The translations under genes and the position numbers were made by a program. Shown here in pieces: positions 51,293 to 59,720 of a stretch of 64,000 nucleotides of DNA. Numbering within the stretch: the first letter of the stretch is position 1; every line of letters begins with the position of its first letter. The notes beneath the pieces are model-generated. The model was not told the DNA's origin. It saw only the letters and a program-made list of their open reading frames with translations, and did not search any database. Source of the stretch: an uncultured Poribacteria bacterium (GTDB taxonomy: Bacteria > Poribacteria > WGA-4E > WGA-3G); NCBI GenBank assembly GCA_958295855.1, contig OY282383.1, forward strand, positions 4,010,481 through 4,074,480, given 5' to 3'.

Positions 51293-51943
51293 GTGGCACA
51301 CGCTACCACTTTAGAACATACCGAAGACGAATATGAACCTTCGCTTACGCCGGATAGCCTTGGCAAGCTCGGCATGTGGATTTTCCTCGTTGGGGATACG
51401 ATGTCGTTTGGTGCATTGCTCGCGGTCTACGCGGCAGTTCGCGCAGGGGCAGGTGTAATAGGATGGGTACCCCCATCCGCTATACTCGGTATTAACCTGA
51501 CTGCATCTATGACGTTCCTGCTGATTTGCAGTAGCGTCACCATGGTCAAAGCCCTGGAATCCATTCAGAACGGCAATGTTTCCCGCATGTGCACGTTTCT
51601 CGGGTTAACCATCTTAGGCGGTGTAATTTTCCTCGGCTTACAAGCTTATGAATGGTACCATCTGATTAAACATGGCTTGACGCTCACCGGCATTCCCGCC
51701 CACGGGTTATCGGGCGAGGCGATTAGCGGTTCAACGCTTTTTGGGCCCACTTTCTACACCATCACAGGTTTCCACGGGATGCACGTGACCGGCGGTGTGA
51801 TTTATCTCATCGTGATATTGATACACGGATTACGAGGCAGATACACAGCCGAGTTTAACCATGAGGTAGAAATCGTCGGGCTCTATTGGCACTTCGTTGA
51901 CCTTATTTGGATTATGGTTTTCACCTTTATCTATCTTCTGTAG
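51293..51943 (+). CDS. Haem-copper oxidase subunit III, paralogue B
   Basis: The 216-residue protein has five helices of subunit III. Helix 1 is LGMWIFLVGDTMSFGALLAVY, the conserved loop is LQAYEWYHLIKHGLTL (about 118-133), and TITGFHGMHVTGGVIYL and VGLYWHFVDLIWIMVFTFIYLL (W-H-F-V-D, about 192-213) are the classical C-terminal motifs, stronger than in paralogue A. The start is GTG with AAAGGAG upstream. Subunit IV follows 12 bp later. This is probably the canonical subunit III. Confidence 0.93.
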   Translation: MAHATTLEHTEDEYEPSLTPDSLGKLGMWIFLVGDTMSFGALLAVYAAVRAGAGVIGWVPPSAILGINLTASMTFLLICSSVTMVKALESIQNGNVSRMCTFLGLTILGGVIFLGLQAYEWYHLIKHGLTLTGIPAHGLSGEAISGSTLFGPTFYTITGFHGMHVTGGVIYLIVILIHGLRGRYTAEFNHEVEIVGLYWHFVDLIWIMVFTFIYLL

Positions 51944-51955
51944 GAGAACCTAAAA

Positions 51956-52291
51956 ATGGCAAATACACATCACAAAGAGCATCCGAAATACATGAATATT
52001 TTCTGGTGGCTCGCTGGGCTAACCGTCGTTGAGGTTGGTGTTGCAATACCTGAATACGCGATGGTTCTCAAAGCCATCCTGCTCATCGGGTTGGCATGTG
52101 CCAAGGCTGCCTTGGTTGCCAACTATTTCATGCATCTAAAGTTTGAAAAACGGACGTTGACACTCATCGTGATAACGCCGTTTCTTATCTGTGTTTTCCT
52201 CGTCTTTATGCTGATGCCGGACCTCACGTCAGATACACGTCATGAAGGCATCGCGAAGCCAGCAACGGAAGTTGTTGATACCTCTCATTAA
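51956..52291 (+). CDS. Cytochrome c oxidase subunit IV (prokaryotic COX4-like)
   Basis: The 111-residue protein has three hydrophobic helices and the pattern of bacterial subunit IV: NIFWWLAGLTVVEVG, LLIGLACAKAALVANYFMHLKFE (K-A-x-L-V-x-x-Y-F-M-H-L) and a final helix, followed by a polar tail. It stabilises the oxidase core. It is placed between subunit III and SCO with short spacers. Confidence 0.92.
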   Translation: MANTHHKEHPKYMNIFWWLAGLTVVEVGVAIPEYAMVLKAILLIGLACAKAALVANYFMHLKFEKRTLTLIVITPFLICVFLVFMLMPDLTSDTRHEGIAKPATEVVDTSH

Positions 52292-52339
52292 AGCCCGGGG
52301 ACGGTGCTGAGTCTGTCCGGACCGTCAGTGTTGACAAAT

Positions 52340-52975
52340 ATGGAAAAACAGACAGGTAGTTTCAATAAAGAGGAACGTCGGCTTGACAAGAAAACGCTGC
52401 TTTGGGTGCTGTTAGGTATTCTCATTGTCGGCATCGCTGGTATCAATCTGTGGTCGGTACTCAATAAGAAACCTGAATCAACGCCCACGGTTGCCGCTGC
52501 GAGCGTGCCCGACTTTACCCTGACAAACCAGCAGGGGCATCCATTTGGGTTGTCCGACATGGCGAGCAAAATCTGGGTGGCGGATTTTATCTTCACCCAT
52601 TGCCCAACGATTTGTCCTGCGATGACGCTGGAAATGGCACGCCTGCAATCCGAATTCGCTACGGAGCCTATCTATTTCGTCTCATTCTCAGTCGACCCGG
52701 AACGGGATACGCCGGATGTCCTCTCTCGTTATGCAACGCAGTATGGTGCCGACGAGAGGCGGTGGCATTTCTTAACAGGCGAAAAGGAACATATCCATCA
52801 GTTGGCGCAAAAAGGGTTCAAATTAGGTGCTGGGTATCGGGGAAGCGAGCTCTTACACAGTGCGCGCTTTGTTCTCATCACGCCGGATGGAAATATCCAC
52901 GGTCGTTACGACAGCCGGAGCAAAGCCGCGCTGGCGCGCCTACGGCGGGATGTCAACGCACTCCTTGGAAAATAA
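52340..52975 (+). CDS. SCO1/SenC-family copper chaperone
   Basis: The 211-residue protein has an N-terminal helix (about 17-38) and a thioredoxin-like domain. The copper site is CPTIC (about 92-96) plus the distal His in LLHSARFVLI (about 172-181), and SFSVDPERDTP matches the family. It inserts copper into the CuA site of subunit II. The gene follows subunit IV by 48 bp. The ribosome binding site for ATG 52340 is weak; a GTG at 52304 is possible but would add an unusual N-terminus. Confidence 0.92.
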   Translation: MEKQTGSFNKEERRLDKKTLLWVLLGILIVGIAGINLWSVLNKKPESTPTVAAASVPDFTLTNQQGHPFGLSDMASKIWVADFIFTHCPTICPAMTLEMARLQSEFATEPIYFVSFSVDPERDTPDVLSRYATQYGADERRWHFLTGEKEHIHQLAQKGFKLGAGYRGSELLHSARFVLITPDGNIHGRYDSRSKAALARLRRDVNALLGK

Positions 52976-53022
52976 TTTTCGTCTATTCGCCAGGCGTTCG
53001 GTTAGAATAGCAGCACCATGCC

Positions 53023-53048
53023 TATTCTCCGCAAGTAACGACAAAAAA
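53023..53048 (+). repeat. Partial leader-type repeat (3' block only)
   Basis: It reads TATTCTCCGCAAGTAACGAC then AAAAAA, the 3' block of the dispersed repeat with AAGGAATG changed to AAGTAACG. It runs directly into the ATG at 53049. Confidence 0.7.
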
Positions 53049-53327
53049 ATGATAAACAACGTTCCAAATCTGCTGATTTCAGTCACGGTGTTTCTGATTC
53101 ACTTCCCGTTCGGTTTTTTTCGCGTGCGGTTTAAAAAATTCAGTCGCCCTTGGAGCAGATGCCTCTACATCCCGATTGTGCTTAACATTGTTGCGCGGCG
53201 GTTTATCCTCAACTGGGAGTGGCAAACCGCGATAATTTACTTATGGACAGCAACGCTACTTGGGCATCTGCTTGGCGGATTCTGGGGCTCTCGCAAAAAA
53301 CCTGTTACGGATATAGACGCGCATTGA
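53049..53327 (+). CDS. Small membrane protein of unknown function
   Basis: I do not recognise this 92-residue protein. It has two or three hydrophobic segments (about 6-24, 40-52 and 60-76) separated by basic stretches (VRFKKFSRPWSR) and a short polar tail. It follows SCO by 74 bp, and its start is attached to the degenerate 3' block of the leader-type repeat. It is possibly an oxidase-associated membrane protein. Confidence 0.6.
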   Translation: MINNVPNLLISVTVFLIHFPFGFFRVRFKKFSRPWSRCLYIPIVLNIVARRFILNWEWQTAIIYLWTATLLGHLLGGFWGSRKKPVTDIDAH

Positions 53328-53419
53328 GCGGGTGAGTACTAACGTAGGGAAGAAAAAAGTGGAGTGGGAGAGGTTTGTAACCCCGACGGGGCATATCGCT
53401 CACAACTTGGAGGGAAAAC

Positions 53420-55336
53420 ATGATGAAAAAGATTTTCGTGCCGGTTGACAATTCCGACTACTCGGATGTAAGTATCGCCTTAGCCGTTGCATTTGCCAAG
53501 AAATTTGGATCCCAGTTGGTGGGCTCGCACGTTTACGCCGCAAAAATGCACGATGTGCGCTTTAAACAGATGGAATACACCCTACCGGAGGAGTATCAGG
53601 ACGAGGTCGAACTCGAAAAGCAACGCCGCATCCACGACACCCTCATCACGATGGGGCTACAACTGATTTCAGATTCCTATCTTGAGGTGATGAAACAGAA
53701 GTGTGCTAAGTTTAACATTCCGTTTGAAGCGAAAATGCCCGAAGGCAAGCACTTCATAAAATTGGTGGAAGACATTCAGGCAAGCGACTATGATCTGGTG
53801 ATTATGGGGGCCCTCGGCATGGGTGCTGTCAAGGATAGCCTGGTCGGTGGCGTTTGTGAACGCGTGGTGCGCCGTATCAACACAGATACGCTCGTCGTCC
53901 GAAACCTTGAACCTATCGAAGAAGCAACAGGAAATATCCTCGTCGGCATTGATGGGAGCCCTGAATCTTTTTCGGGTTTGAAAACCGCCATCCGCCTCGG
54001 ACATAAGTTCAACAAACAGGTGGAAGCTGTAGGGGTTTACGATCCGTATTTACACTATATTGTCTTCAACTCCGTTGTCAACGTGTTAACGGAACGCGCC
54101 GCGAGAACTTTCAGATTCAAAGAGCAGGAACAACTCCATGAAGAGGTAATTGATACCGGATTGGCGAAGATCTATCAGTCACACCTAGAGGTTGCCCGCG
54201 CTATTGCCAAAGAGGAACACGACTACGCGCTAAAAATTACCCTGCTTGATGGCAAAGCCTATGAAAAAATCCTCCAATATACCCGAAAAACACAGCCGTG
54301 GCTCCTCGTGTTAGGCAGAATAGGAGTACACAGTGAGCAAGACATGGACATCGGCAGCAACGCCGAGAATCTACTGCGTCTTGCGCCGTGCAACGTTCTG
54401 CTATCAAGCCAACGTTATTTCCCACAGATCGATGTAAAGGCTGAGGAAATCCTCGTGTGGACGCAGGAAGCGTTGGATAGAATGGAAAAAGCCCCACCCC
54501 TTGTACGCGGCATCGCGAAGACAGCGGTGCATCGGTTTGCTATAGAACGTGGCCATTCTGTAATTACTGAGAGCGTCATCGACAAGGCAATGGAAGCGAT
54601 TATGCCACAACGTGCTTCTGAAAAACTAACGCGCGTTGCCAAAGAGATTGCAGAGCAGAAGGTTTTGGAATCTGATGCAGTTCAGACTTACATCTGTGGC
54701 GAATGTGGCTACGCTGCACACAATCAGCAGCCTATAAAGTGCCCTGTCTGTAGTGCGACACCGGAACGTTTTCAGCGGGTCGATAAGCGTTCGCTGGCGC
54801 ACATTGCTATTGACGAAGGCGGTGCTGCGGAAGAGGAGACTTTCGATGGCGTGCGGCTGCAATGGTCGGAACAGGCAAAGAAAGCCTTGCGCCGTGTGCC
54901 ACGGGGCTATATGCGCCGCAACGTTAAAGCACGGATTGAAAAATCGGCACGTTCCCAAAAAATCGGCACTATCACGAATGCGTTCGCCACACAGATTATT
55001 GATGAAAACATGGACGAAGCCGCAGCCGTACGCGAAGATGCCCCCGAACTCAGAGCAGTGGGCGCGACAGCGCGGGCGCAATCCGATTCCCAAAGCACTG
55101 GCACAGTGACTAGCTTTGAAAGCCCCCTGCAGTGGACAGCAGACGCAATTGAACGGGTGAACTTAGTGCCTGCCGGATTTATGCGAAATATCACCCAAAC
55201 GCGCATTGAACAGCGCGCCCAAGAAAGCGGTATGACGCAGGTTACACTTGATTTCGCCGCGCGCGTCATCGAGGACGGCAGAAGCCTTGCTAATGAAGTA
55301 CTGGGGCAGTATTATCAGCAGTTAAATCCGGAATAA
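53420..55336 (+). CDS. Two USP domains fused to three PCP-reductase-like domains and a rubredoxin-like zinc ribbon
   Basis: The 638-residue protein has two universal-stress-protein domains (about 1-160 and 168-335; the first has MGALGMGAVKDSLVGG). A PCP_red-like helical domain follows (about 343-395; VWTQEALDRMEKAPPLVRGI). Next come a zinc ribbon with CGECG and CPVCS (about 427-450), and two more PCP_red-like domains (about 485-535 and 575-625; LQWSEQAKKALRRVPRGYMR and LQWTADAIERVNLVPAGFMR). PCP_red is best known at the C-terminus of ChlB. It probably senses or stabilises a redox or Fe-S partner (inference). GGAGGG precedes the ATG. Confidence 0.82.
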   Translation: MMKKIFVPVDNSDYSDVSIALAVAFAKKFGSQLVGSHVYAAKMHDVRFKQMEYTLPEEYQDEVELEKQRRIHDTLITMGLQLISDSYLEVMKQKCAKFNIPFEAKMPEGKHFIKLVEDIQASDYDLVIMGALGMGAVKDSLVGGVCERVVRRINTDTLVVRNLEPIEEATGNILVGIDGSPESFSGLKTAIRLGHKFNKQVEAVGVYDPYLHYIVFNSVVNVLTERAARTFRFKEQEQLHEEVIDTGLAKIYQSHLEVARAIAKEEHDYALKITLLDGKAYEKILQYTRKTQPWLLVLGRIGVHSEQDMDIGSNAENLLRLAPCNVLLSSQRYFPQIDVKAEEILVWTQEALDRMEKAPPLVRGIAKTAVHRFAIERGHSVITESVIDKAMEAIMPQRASEKLTRVAKEIAEQKVLESDAVQTYICGECGYAAHNQQPIKCPVCSATPERFQRVDKRSLAHIAIDEGGAAEEETFDGVRLQWSEQAKKALRRVPRGYMRRNVKARIEKSARSQKIGTITNAFATQIIDENMDEAAAVREDAPELRAVGATARAQSDSQSTGTVTSFESPLQWTADAIERVNLVPAGFMRNITQTRIEQRAQESGMTQVTLDFAARVIEDGRSLANEVLGQYYQQLNPE

Positions 55337-55391
55337 ACACAGGGTATGAACACACCGCAAAGCGGGGTAAGTTTCTTTTGGAGGATAAATC

Positions 55392-55817
55392 ATGAAGGAG
55401 ATTCCAACGGTCACTATCCAAATCCTTGGTCCAAATGTAGACGGATACGAGGGCCAAATCTCTGGCTTATGGTTTAAGTTAAAATCACATCCCCCGCCAA
55501 CTGAAGACCTTGTAGTGGGCTTAAGGGTCCGCGCGGCCGACGGAGACGTTAAACAATCCGGCACGATCGTGATTCCGAAACATGAAAGCCATTCCGCAGA
55601 TTTTTTTTACAAACCAAGGCGTCATATCGATACATCCCTGGAAATCGAGCCTGTTGATTCTCTCGCCAACCTAGCGTTGCCCACTGTCACAAACGAAGGC
55701 TATGCTATCGAAGCAGGGTATGTGTTTCCAGATTACAGCGTAGGGCACTTATCAATAATAGTTCCTTACCAACGGCACGGGCCCAAACGAGGCTTATGGA
55801 CAGACAAGAAACACTAA
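55392..55817 (+). CDS. Beta-rich protein of unknown function
   Basis: I do not recognise this 141-residue protein. It has no signal peptide and looks like a beta-sandwich (VGLRVRAADGDVKQSGTIVI, then HSADFFYKP, then IDTSLEIEPV), a little like a Calx-beta or Big-type domain. TTGGAGG precedes the ATG. Its stop codon lies at the very edge of an R6 palindrome (55816-55850). It sits between the USP/PCP_red gene and a secreted PQQ-like protein. Confidence 0.6.
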   Translation: MKEIPTVTIQILGPNVDGYEGQISGLWFKLKSHPPPTEDLVVGLRVRAADGDVKQSGTIVIPKHESHSADFFYKPRRHIDTSLEIEPVDSLANLALPTVTNEGYAIEAGYVFPDYSVGHLSIIVPYQRHGPKRGLWTDKKH

Positions 55818-55850
55818 AGTAGTAGGCACACGCCGTGTGCCGTAACCTTA
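55816..55850 (+). repeat. R6 palindrome, distant copy with compensatory stem
   Basis: AAAGTAGTA then stem GGCACAC / GTGTGCC with loop GCC. Compared with the copies at 20118 and 20151 (GGCATAC / GTATGCC), one stem pair changed on both sides. It begins at the stop codon of the preceding gene. Confidence 0.88.
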
Positions 55851-55910
55851 CGAGACTGCTGCTTTAGGTGCGGCACCTCGACGAGGTTCACTGAAAAGCG
55901 GAGGTTCACC

Positions 55911-57185
55911 ATGCAAAAATATGTTTTGAGAAAGCCCTTAATTCTCCTATTTGCGGCACTTATCTTCGTCGGCAATAGTTTTGCCGAAAACTGGCCCCAG
56001 TGGCGCGGACTACACAACGATGGAATAAGCACTGAAACCGATGTTCCCATCCAATGGAGCCAAAGCGAGAATGTCCGATGGCGTTTGCCACTACCGGGCG
56101 AGGGTGCCTCTACACCTATTGTCTGGGAAGACAAGATTTTCCTCACTTCTGCTGAAGGCAGCGCGATTGTGCTGATGTGTGTCAGCACTAAAGGCAAAGT
56201 ACTGTGGAAACGCACCTTGGGGCGTGGCAACCGCGTTGTCCGTGGCGGTGAAGGAAACTCAGCTGCTCCCTCTCCAACAACAGATGGCAACCATGTGTGG
56301 GCGTTCATCGGTACCGGTGTCCTCGCCTGCTACGATTTTGAAGGAAATCGAGTATGGGAGACGAATCTGGAGGAACGCTATGGCAGGTTCAACCTCGGCT
56401 TTGTCATGTCATCTACACCCCTGCTTGACAAAGAGCGGCTTTACATTCAACTTATCCACAGCAATGCATGGCTAGTGCTCGCGCTCGATAAAATGACAGG
56501 CGCAGAGATCTGGAAGCATGAACGCCAAAGCAATGCCACCGATGAGTGCGAACATGCCTATACTTCTCCAATTCTTTACCGTGATGCTGAACGTGAATTC
56601 CTCGTTGTCCACGGCGCAGACTATGTCACTGCACACAGCCTCAAAGATGGTAGTGAAATCTGGCGATGTGGCGGCTTGAATCCGGTGGCGAGTTATAATC
56701 ATTCCCTCCGCTTCGTTGCGTCTCCGGTTGCAACGGATGGCCTCATTGTCGTCCCCTCTGCCAAAAACGGACCGGTTTTGGGGATAGACCCGGCCGCCCA
56801 AGGCGATATAACGGACAGCCACTGGCAAGTATGGAAACTCCGCCGAGGTACTCCGGATGTTCCCTCCCCGCTTATTTACGATGGCTTGGTTTATCTCTGT
56901 CGAGAGCAAGGGGACCTGTTATGCCTTGATGCCAAAACCGGTGAGCAACTTTACCGGGAGCGGACACATCGGCAACAGCATCGCGCATCACCCATCTATG
57001 CAAACGGGTTTATCTATCTGACATCTCGGGATGGGGTTGTTAACGTTGTTAAGGCAGGGCGCGAGTTTGAAATCGTCGCTACCAATGTGCTTGGAGAAAC
57101 CATTGCCGCATCGCCGGTTATCGCAAACGGCACGCTCTACCTGCGCAGTTATGAAGCACTTTACGCTGTCGGTGGGAAAAGGTGA
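55911..57185 (+). CDS. Secreted PQQ-like beta-propeller protein
   Basis: The 424-residue protein has a signal peptide (about 1-25) followed by repeated propeller blades with the tryptophan-docking pattern (NWPQWRG, then A...GKVLWKRTLG, G.RVWETNLEE, and KTGEQLYRERT). NWPQWRGxxNDG is typical of planctomycete PQQ-like repeat proteins. It is likely a periplasmic scaffold or a sugar-dehydrogenase-like protein; the metal and PQQ residues cannot be confirmed by eye. It has no clear operon partner. Confidence 0.88.
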   Translation: MQKYVLRKPLILLFAALIFVGNSFAENWPQWRGLHNDGISTETDVPIQWSQSENVRWRLPLPGEGASTPIVWEDKIFLTSAEGSAIVLMCVSTKGKVLWKRTLGRGNRVVRGGEGNSAAPSPTTDGNHVWAFIGTGVLACYDFEGNRVWETNLEERYGRFNLGFVMSSTPLLDKERLYIQLIHSNAWLVLALDKMTGAEIWKHERQSNATDECEHAYTSPILYRDAEREFLVVHGADYVTAHSLKDGSEIWRCGGLNPVASYNHSLRFVASPVATDGLIVVPSAKNGPVLGIDPAAQGDITDSHWQVWKLRRGTPDVPSPLIYDGLVYLCREQGDLLCLDAKTGEQLYRERTHRQQHRASPIYANGFIYLTSRDGVVNVVKAGREFEIVATNVLGETIAASPVIANGTLYLRSYEALYAVGGKR

Positions 57186-57326
57186 TTATTTAATCTGGTG
57201 CAAGCGAGCAAGGGCGATGTTTAGCCACGCATTGAAAATGCGTGACTAAATGTTTTGGTTAAACAAAGTCTCTCCCTTAAGCGCCGCAAGCCGCCGTTGT
57301 TCGCTTGCAAAGAGAGTCGTAAACCT

Positions 57327-57410
57327 TGCGTCAGAAACCTCTGACGAGAGCTACAGTGCAGTGCCAGAGCTATCTTGCATTCTCAATTCTCCGCAAGGAA
57401 CGACAAAAAA
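57327..57410 (+). repeat. Dispersed leader-type repeat, copy 6, ending at a start codon
   Basis: It starts TTGCGTCAGAAACCTCTGAC, lacks the hairpin, and ends TTCTCCGCAAGGAACGAC then AAAAAA directly before ATG 57411. The AAGGAA block is the only ribosome-binding-site candidate for the Mrp gene. Confidence 0.92.
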
Positions 57411-58292
57411 ATGAAAAGTTACAAAGAACTACCGAACGATGCCGGTTCCAACATTATTGGGCAAGTCACGGCGCAGGCGAACCGTCTCCAAAAACGACTT
57501 GTCTCAGTCAAACACACGGTAGCCATCGTGAGTGGCAAAGGCGGTGTAGGCAAGAGCGCGCTCACCGCAAACCTCGCCACCGCGCTCACGCTAAACGGCA
57601 ACACCGTCGGGGGCGTCGACGCTGACATCAATGGCCCCACGCTTGCTAAGATGATGGGAGTACGCAACGCCGAACTAGCATACACGCCTACAGGGGTGAA
57701 CCCCGCTATCACTACACTCGGCACGAAGCTTATCTCCATGGACTTACTGCTGGCAGCGGATGACGCACCGGTGCTCTGGAATGCCCACACCCAGAAAGAC
57801 GCGTTCACGTGGCGCAGCACAATGGAGGTAGGTGCGTTGCGAGAGTTTATCGCCGACACCGAATGGGGCACCCTCGATTATCTTCTGCTCGACCTGCCCC
57901 CAGGCACCGATAGGCTACCCAATGTGGTAGAGCTCATTCCGAACCTCGGCGGCGTTATCATTGTGACAATTCCATCTGAAGTCTCACAACTGATTGTCAA
58001 AAAATCGGTGACGATGGCACAACTCCTCAACGTGCCGATTATCGGCGTTGTCGAAAATATGGCTTCCTATGTATGTCAACACTGTGGCAAAGAGGAAAGC
58101 CTCTTCTCCACTGAGGAATCCCCTGAGACTGCATTCCAGCAGGTAGTGCTGGGCAAGATTCCATTTGACCCGAGGCTCGCGCGTTGTAGTGACAACGGAA
58201 CCCCTTATGTAGCCGAATATTCAGATAGCCTCGCAAGCAAAGCCCTGATGCAAGTTGCCCAAAAGATTCAACGTTTCTTTGATAAACTGTAG
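57411..58292 (+). CDS. mrp: Mrp/NBP35-family Fe-S cluster carrier ATPase
   Basis: The 293-residue P-loop ATPase has a deviant Walker A IVSGKGGVGKSALT (about 40-53), the switch/DIN motif VDADINGPTLAKMMG (about 70-84), DYLLLDLPPGTDR (about 164-176), and the Fe-S-binding CxxC in YVCQHCGKEESLF (about 223-235). It lacks the N-terminal DUF59 domain of some Mrp proteins. It transfers Fe-S clusters to targets. The stop codon TAG is in a TGTAGGGGCG repeat edge (R5-like). The PCP_red-containing gene 58345 follows, which fits Fe-S delivery. Confidence 0.92.
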   Translation: MKSYKELPNDAGSNIIGQVTAQANRLQKRLVSVKHTVAIVSGKGGVGKSALTANLATALTLNGNTVGGVDADINGPTLAKMMGVRNAELAYTPTGVNPAITTLGTKLISMDLLLAADDAPVLWNAHTQKDAFTWRSTMEVGALREFIADTEWGTLDYLLLDLPPGTDRLPNVVELIPNLGGVIIVTIPSEVSQLIVKKSVTMAQLLNVPIIGVVENMASYVCQHCGKEESLFSTEESPETAFQQVVLGKIPFDPRLARCSDNGTPYVAEYSDSLASKALMQVAQKIQRFFDKL

Positions 58293-58344
58293 GGGCGAAC
58301 CACAGTGTCCGCCCGTTGCTAGATCTACCTTAGGAGACAAAACA

Positions 58345-58872
58345 ATGAAATTCTTATGCCGAGACTGCGACACAGCGATGAAGTTTAAAGACGTAACCCG
58401 TCCCGAACAAGGCTCCGTGACCGCGGTTTTTGAGTGCCCCGACTGCTTTACAGAAATCGCCATGTTCCTCAACCCGTGGGAAACCCAAATGCTAAAATCC
58501 TTGGACCTCCAACTCGGTGGCACCAACGAAGCAGCACAACCGATGCAGATGGTGCGTTCACAATTGGAAACTGCCAAGAGCGATTCAGTCTCTAACGTAG
58601 CTGCCTCAGAAACAGATGCAAGTGAAACGGCTGAAGGTGGAAAGTGCCCCTTTACCTCAGTAATCTCGGAGGCGTTTGAGGAAAAACCGGAACCGGAACC
58701 CACCGGCCCTGTCTGGACAGCGGCGGCATTGGAACGCCTTGAAAGAATTCCCAGTTTTGTCCGTCCCATGGCAAAGATGGGCATTGAAAGTTTCGCCAAA
58801 GAGAACGGGCATCCTGAAATCACAGGCGAAGTCATGGATGCTGCCCGTGGAAACTTTCCTGCTCAGTTCTAA
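58345..58872 (+). CDS. Zinc-ribbon protein with C-terminal PCP-reductase-like domain
   Basis: The 175-residue protein starts with a zinc-ribbon pair CRDCD (about 5-9) and CPDCF (about 33-37). A low-complexity linker follows (about 60-120), then a PCP_red-like domain (about 128-175; VWTAAALERLERIPSFVRPM). It lies directly after mrp, so it is likely coexpressed. The same C-terminal domain occurs in 53420 and 62034. Function unknown; a small redox or Fe-S accessory protein is a reasonable guess. Confidence 0.78.
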   Translation: MKFLCRDCDTAMKFKDVTRPEQGSVTAVFECPDCFTEIAMFLNPWETQMLKSLDLQLGGTNEAAQPMQMVRSQLETAKSDSVSNVAASETDASETAEGGKCPFTSVISEAFEEKPEPEPTGPVWTAAALERLERIPSFVRPMAKMGIESFAKENGHPEITGEVMDAARGNFPAQF

Positions 58873-58892
58873 ATGCTTTTTTACCTTCGTAT

Positions 58893-58921
58893 TTGAAATG
58901 AACTTGAAAATAGTGTATAAT
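58893..58921 (+). promoter_or_regulatory. Predicted promoter of the hicAB pair
   Basis: TTGAAA (58893-58898), a 17-bp spacer, then TATAAT (58916-58921), about 62 bp upstream of the hicA ATG. HicAB pairs usually repress their own promoter. Confidence 0.75.
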
Positions 58922-58982
58922 TAGCAAAGAGAATTGCGATTGGGCAGATGAATCACGAACCGCATCTCAGTAGATTCCCACT

Positions 58983-59171
58983 ATGAAGGTCAGAGAACTG
59001 ATTAAGTTGATCGAAAACAATGGGTGGTATTTAGCACGAACACGAGGCAGCCATAGGCAGTTTCAACATCCAATTAAATCTGGGACCGTAACCGTTGCCG
59101 GCAATTTAGGCAAAGATGTAGCACCTGGGATACTTAACAAGGTTCTTAAGCAAGCGCATCTCAAGAATTGA
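58983..59171 (+). CDS. hicA: HicA-family mRNA interferase toxin
   Basis: The 62-residue protein has the HicA dsRBD-like fold: MKVRELIKLIENNGWYLART, then RGSHRQFQHP with the catalytic His, and TVAGNLGKDVAPGILNKVLKQ. Length and motifs match HicA toxins that cleave mRNA. It is followed 1 bp later by hicB and has its own predicted promoter upstream. Confidence 0.93.
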   Translation: MKVRELIKLIENNGWYLARTRGSHRQFQHPIKSGTVTVAGNLGKDVAPGILNKVLKQAHLKN

Positions 59172-59172
59172 T

Positions 59173-59442
59173 ATGGGTAAACTTATGCAGTACGTCGTTA
59201 TTTTTGAAAAAAGTGAAAACGGTTATAGTGCCTATGTTCCAGATCTCCCGGTTTGTGTCGCAGTAGGCGATACATTGGAAGAAGTGTGTACATTGATTGC
59301 GGAAGCCATCGAATTTCATATTGAAGGACTGCGAGAAGAAGGGGCTGTTATTCCGCCTCCATCGCCACTATCAGATATTCAAGAGGATTGGCGGGTATCG
59401 CCTCAGCATCTATTTCCCGCTTTAATTGCTGCGAAGGTTTAG
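59173..59442 (+). CDS. hicB: HicB-family antitoxin
   Basis: The 89-residue protein has the HicB partial RNase-H-like fold (YVVIFEKSENGYSAYVPDLP, then EEVCTLIAEAIEFHIEGLRE, then GAVIPPPSPL). No C-terminal ribbon-helix-helix or HTH extension is obvious, so this is the short HicB type. It should neutralise HicA. The start is 1 bp after the hicA stop. Confidence 0.93.
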   Translation: MGKLMQYVVIFEKSENGYSAYVPDLPVCVAVGDTLEEVCTLIAEAIEFHIEGLREEGAVIPPPSPLSDIQEDWRVSPQHLFPALIAAKV

Positions 59443-59564
59443 TCGCCATGTATAAACGAACATGGTTCACGCAGGTGAACCACGCCATCGCTTTGATGTG
59501 TTAGGCGGATGAATCACGTATGCTGGATTGTATAACCCAAATAGGTTCCATAGTTCATTAGCTC

Positions 59565-59673
59565 ATTGCTGATGTTTTCATCCGATGCATCCACCTGATT
59601 GCTGCAATAATCTGGTTCGAGGGGCGTAGTCTTCTCTACCCTGATTGCGATGCCGATTGTGCAGCAAGACTTG
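59565..59673 (+). pseudogene. Degenerate fragment of the membrane-protein gene at 61407
   Basis: About 109 bp here match 61464-61571 of the membrane-protein gene (about 80 percent identical by eye), including the block GATTGCGATGCCGATTGTGC. One extra base near 59622 breaks the frame. It encodes the first helix region and is not expressible as a protein. The rest of 59443-59720 shows no gene. Confidence 0.75.
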
Positions 59674-59720
59674 CTGGAGGTGGTTAATGATTCATGTACA
59701 CCACCTGTTTGGGAAAGAGT

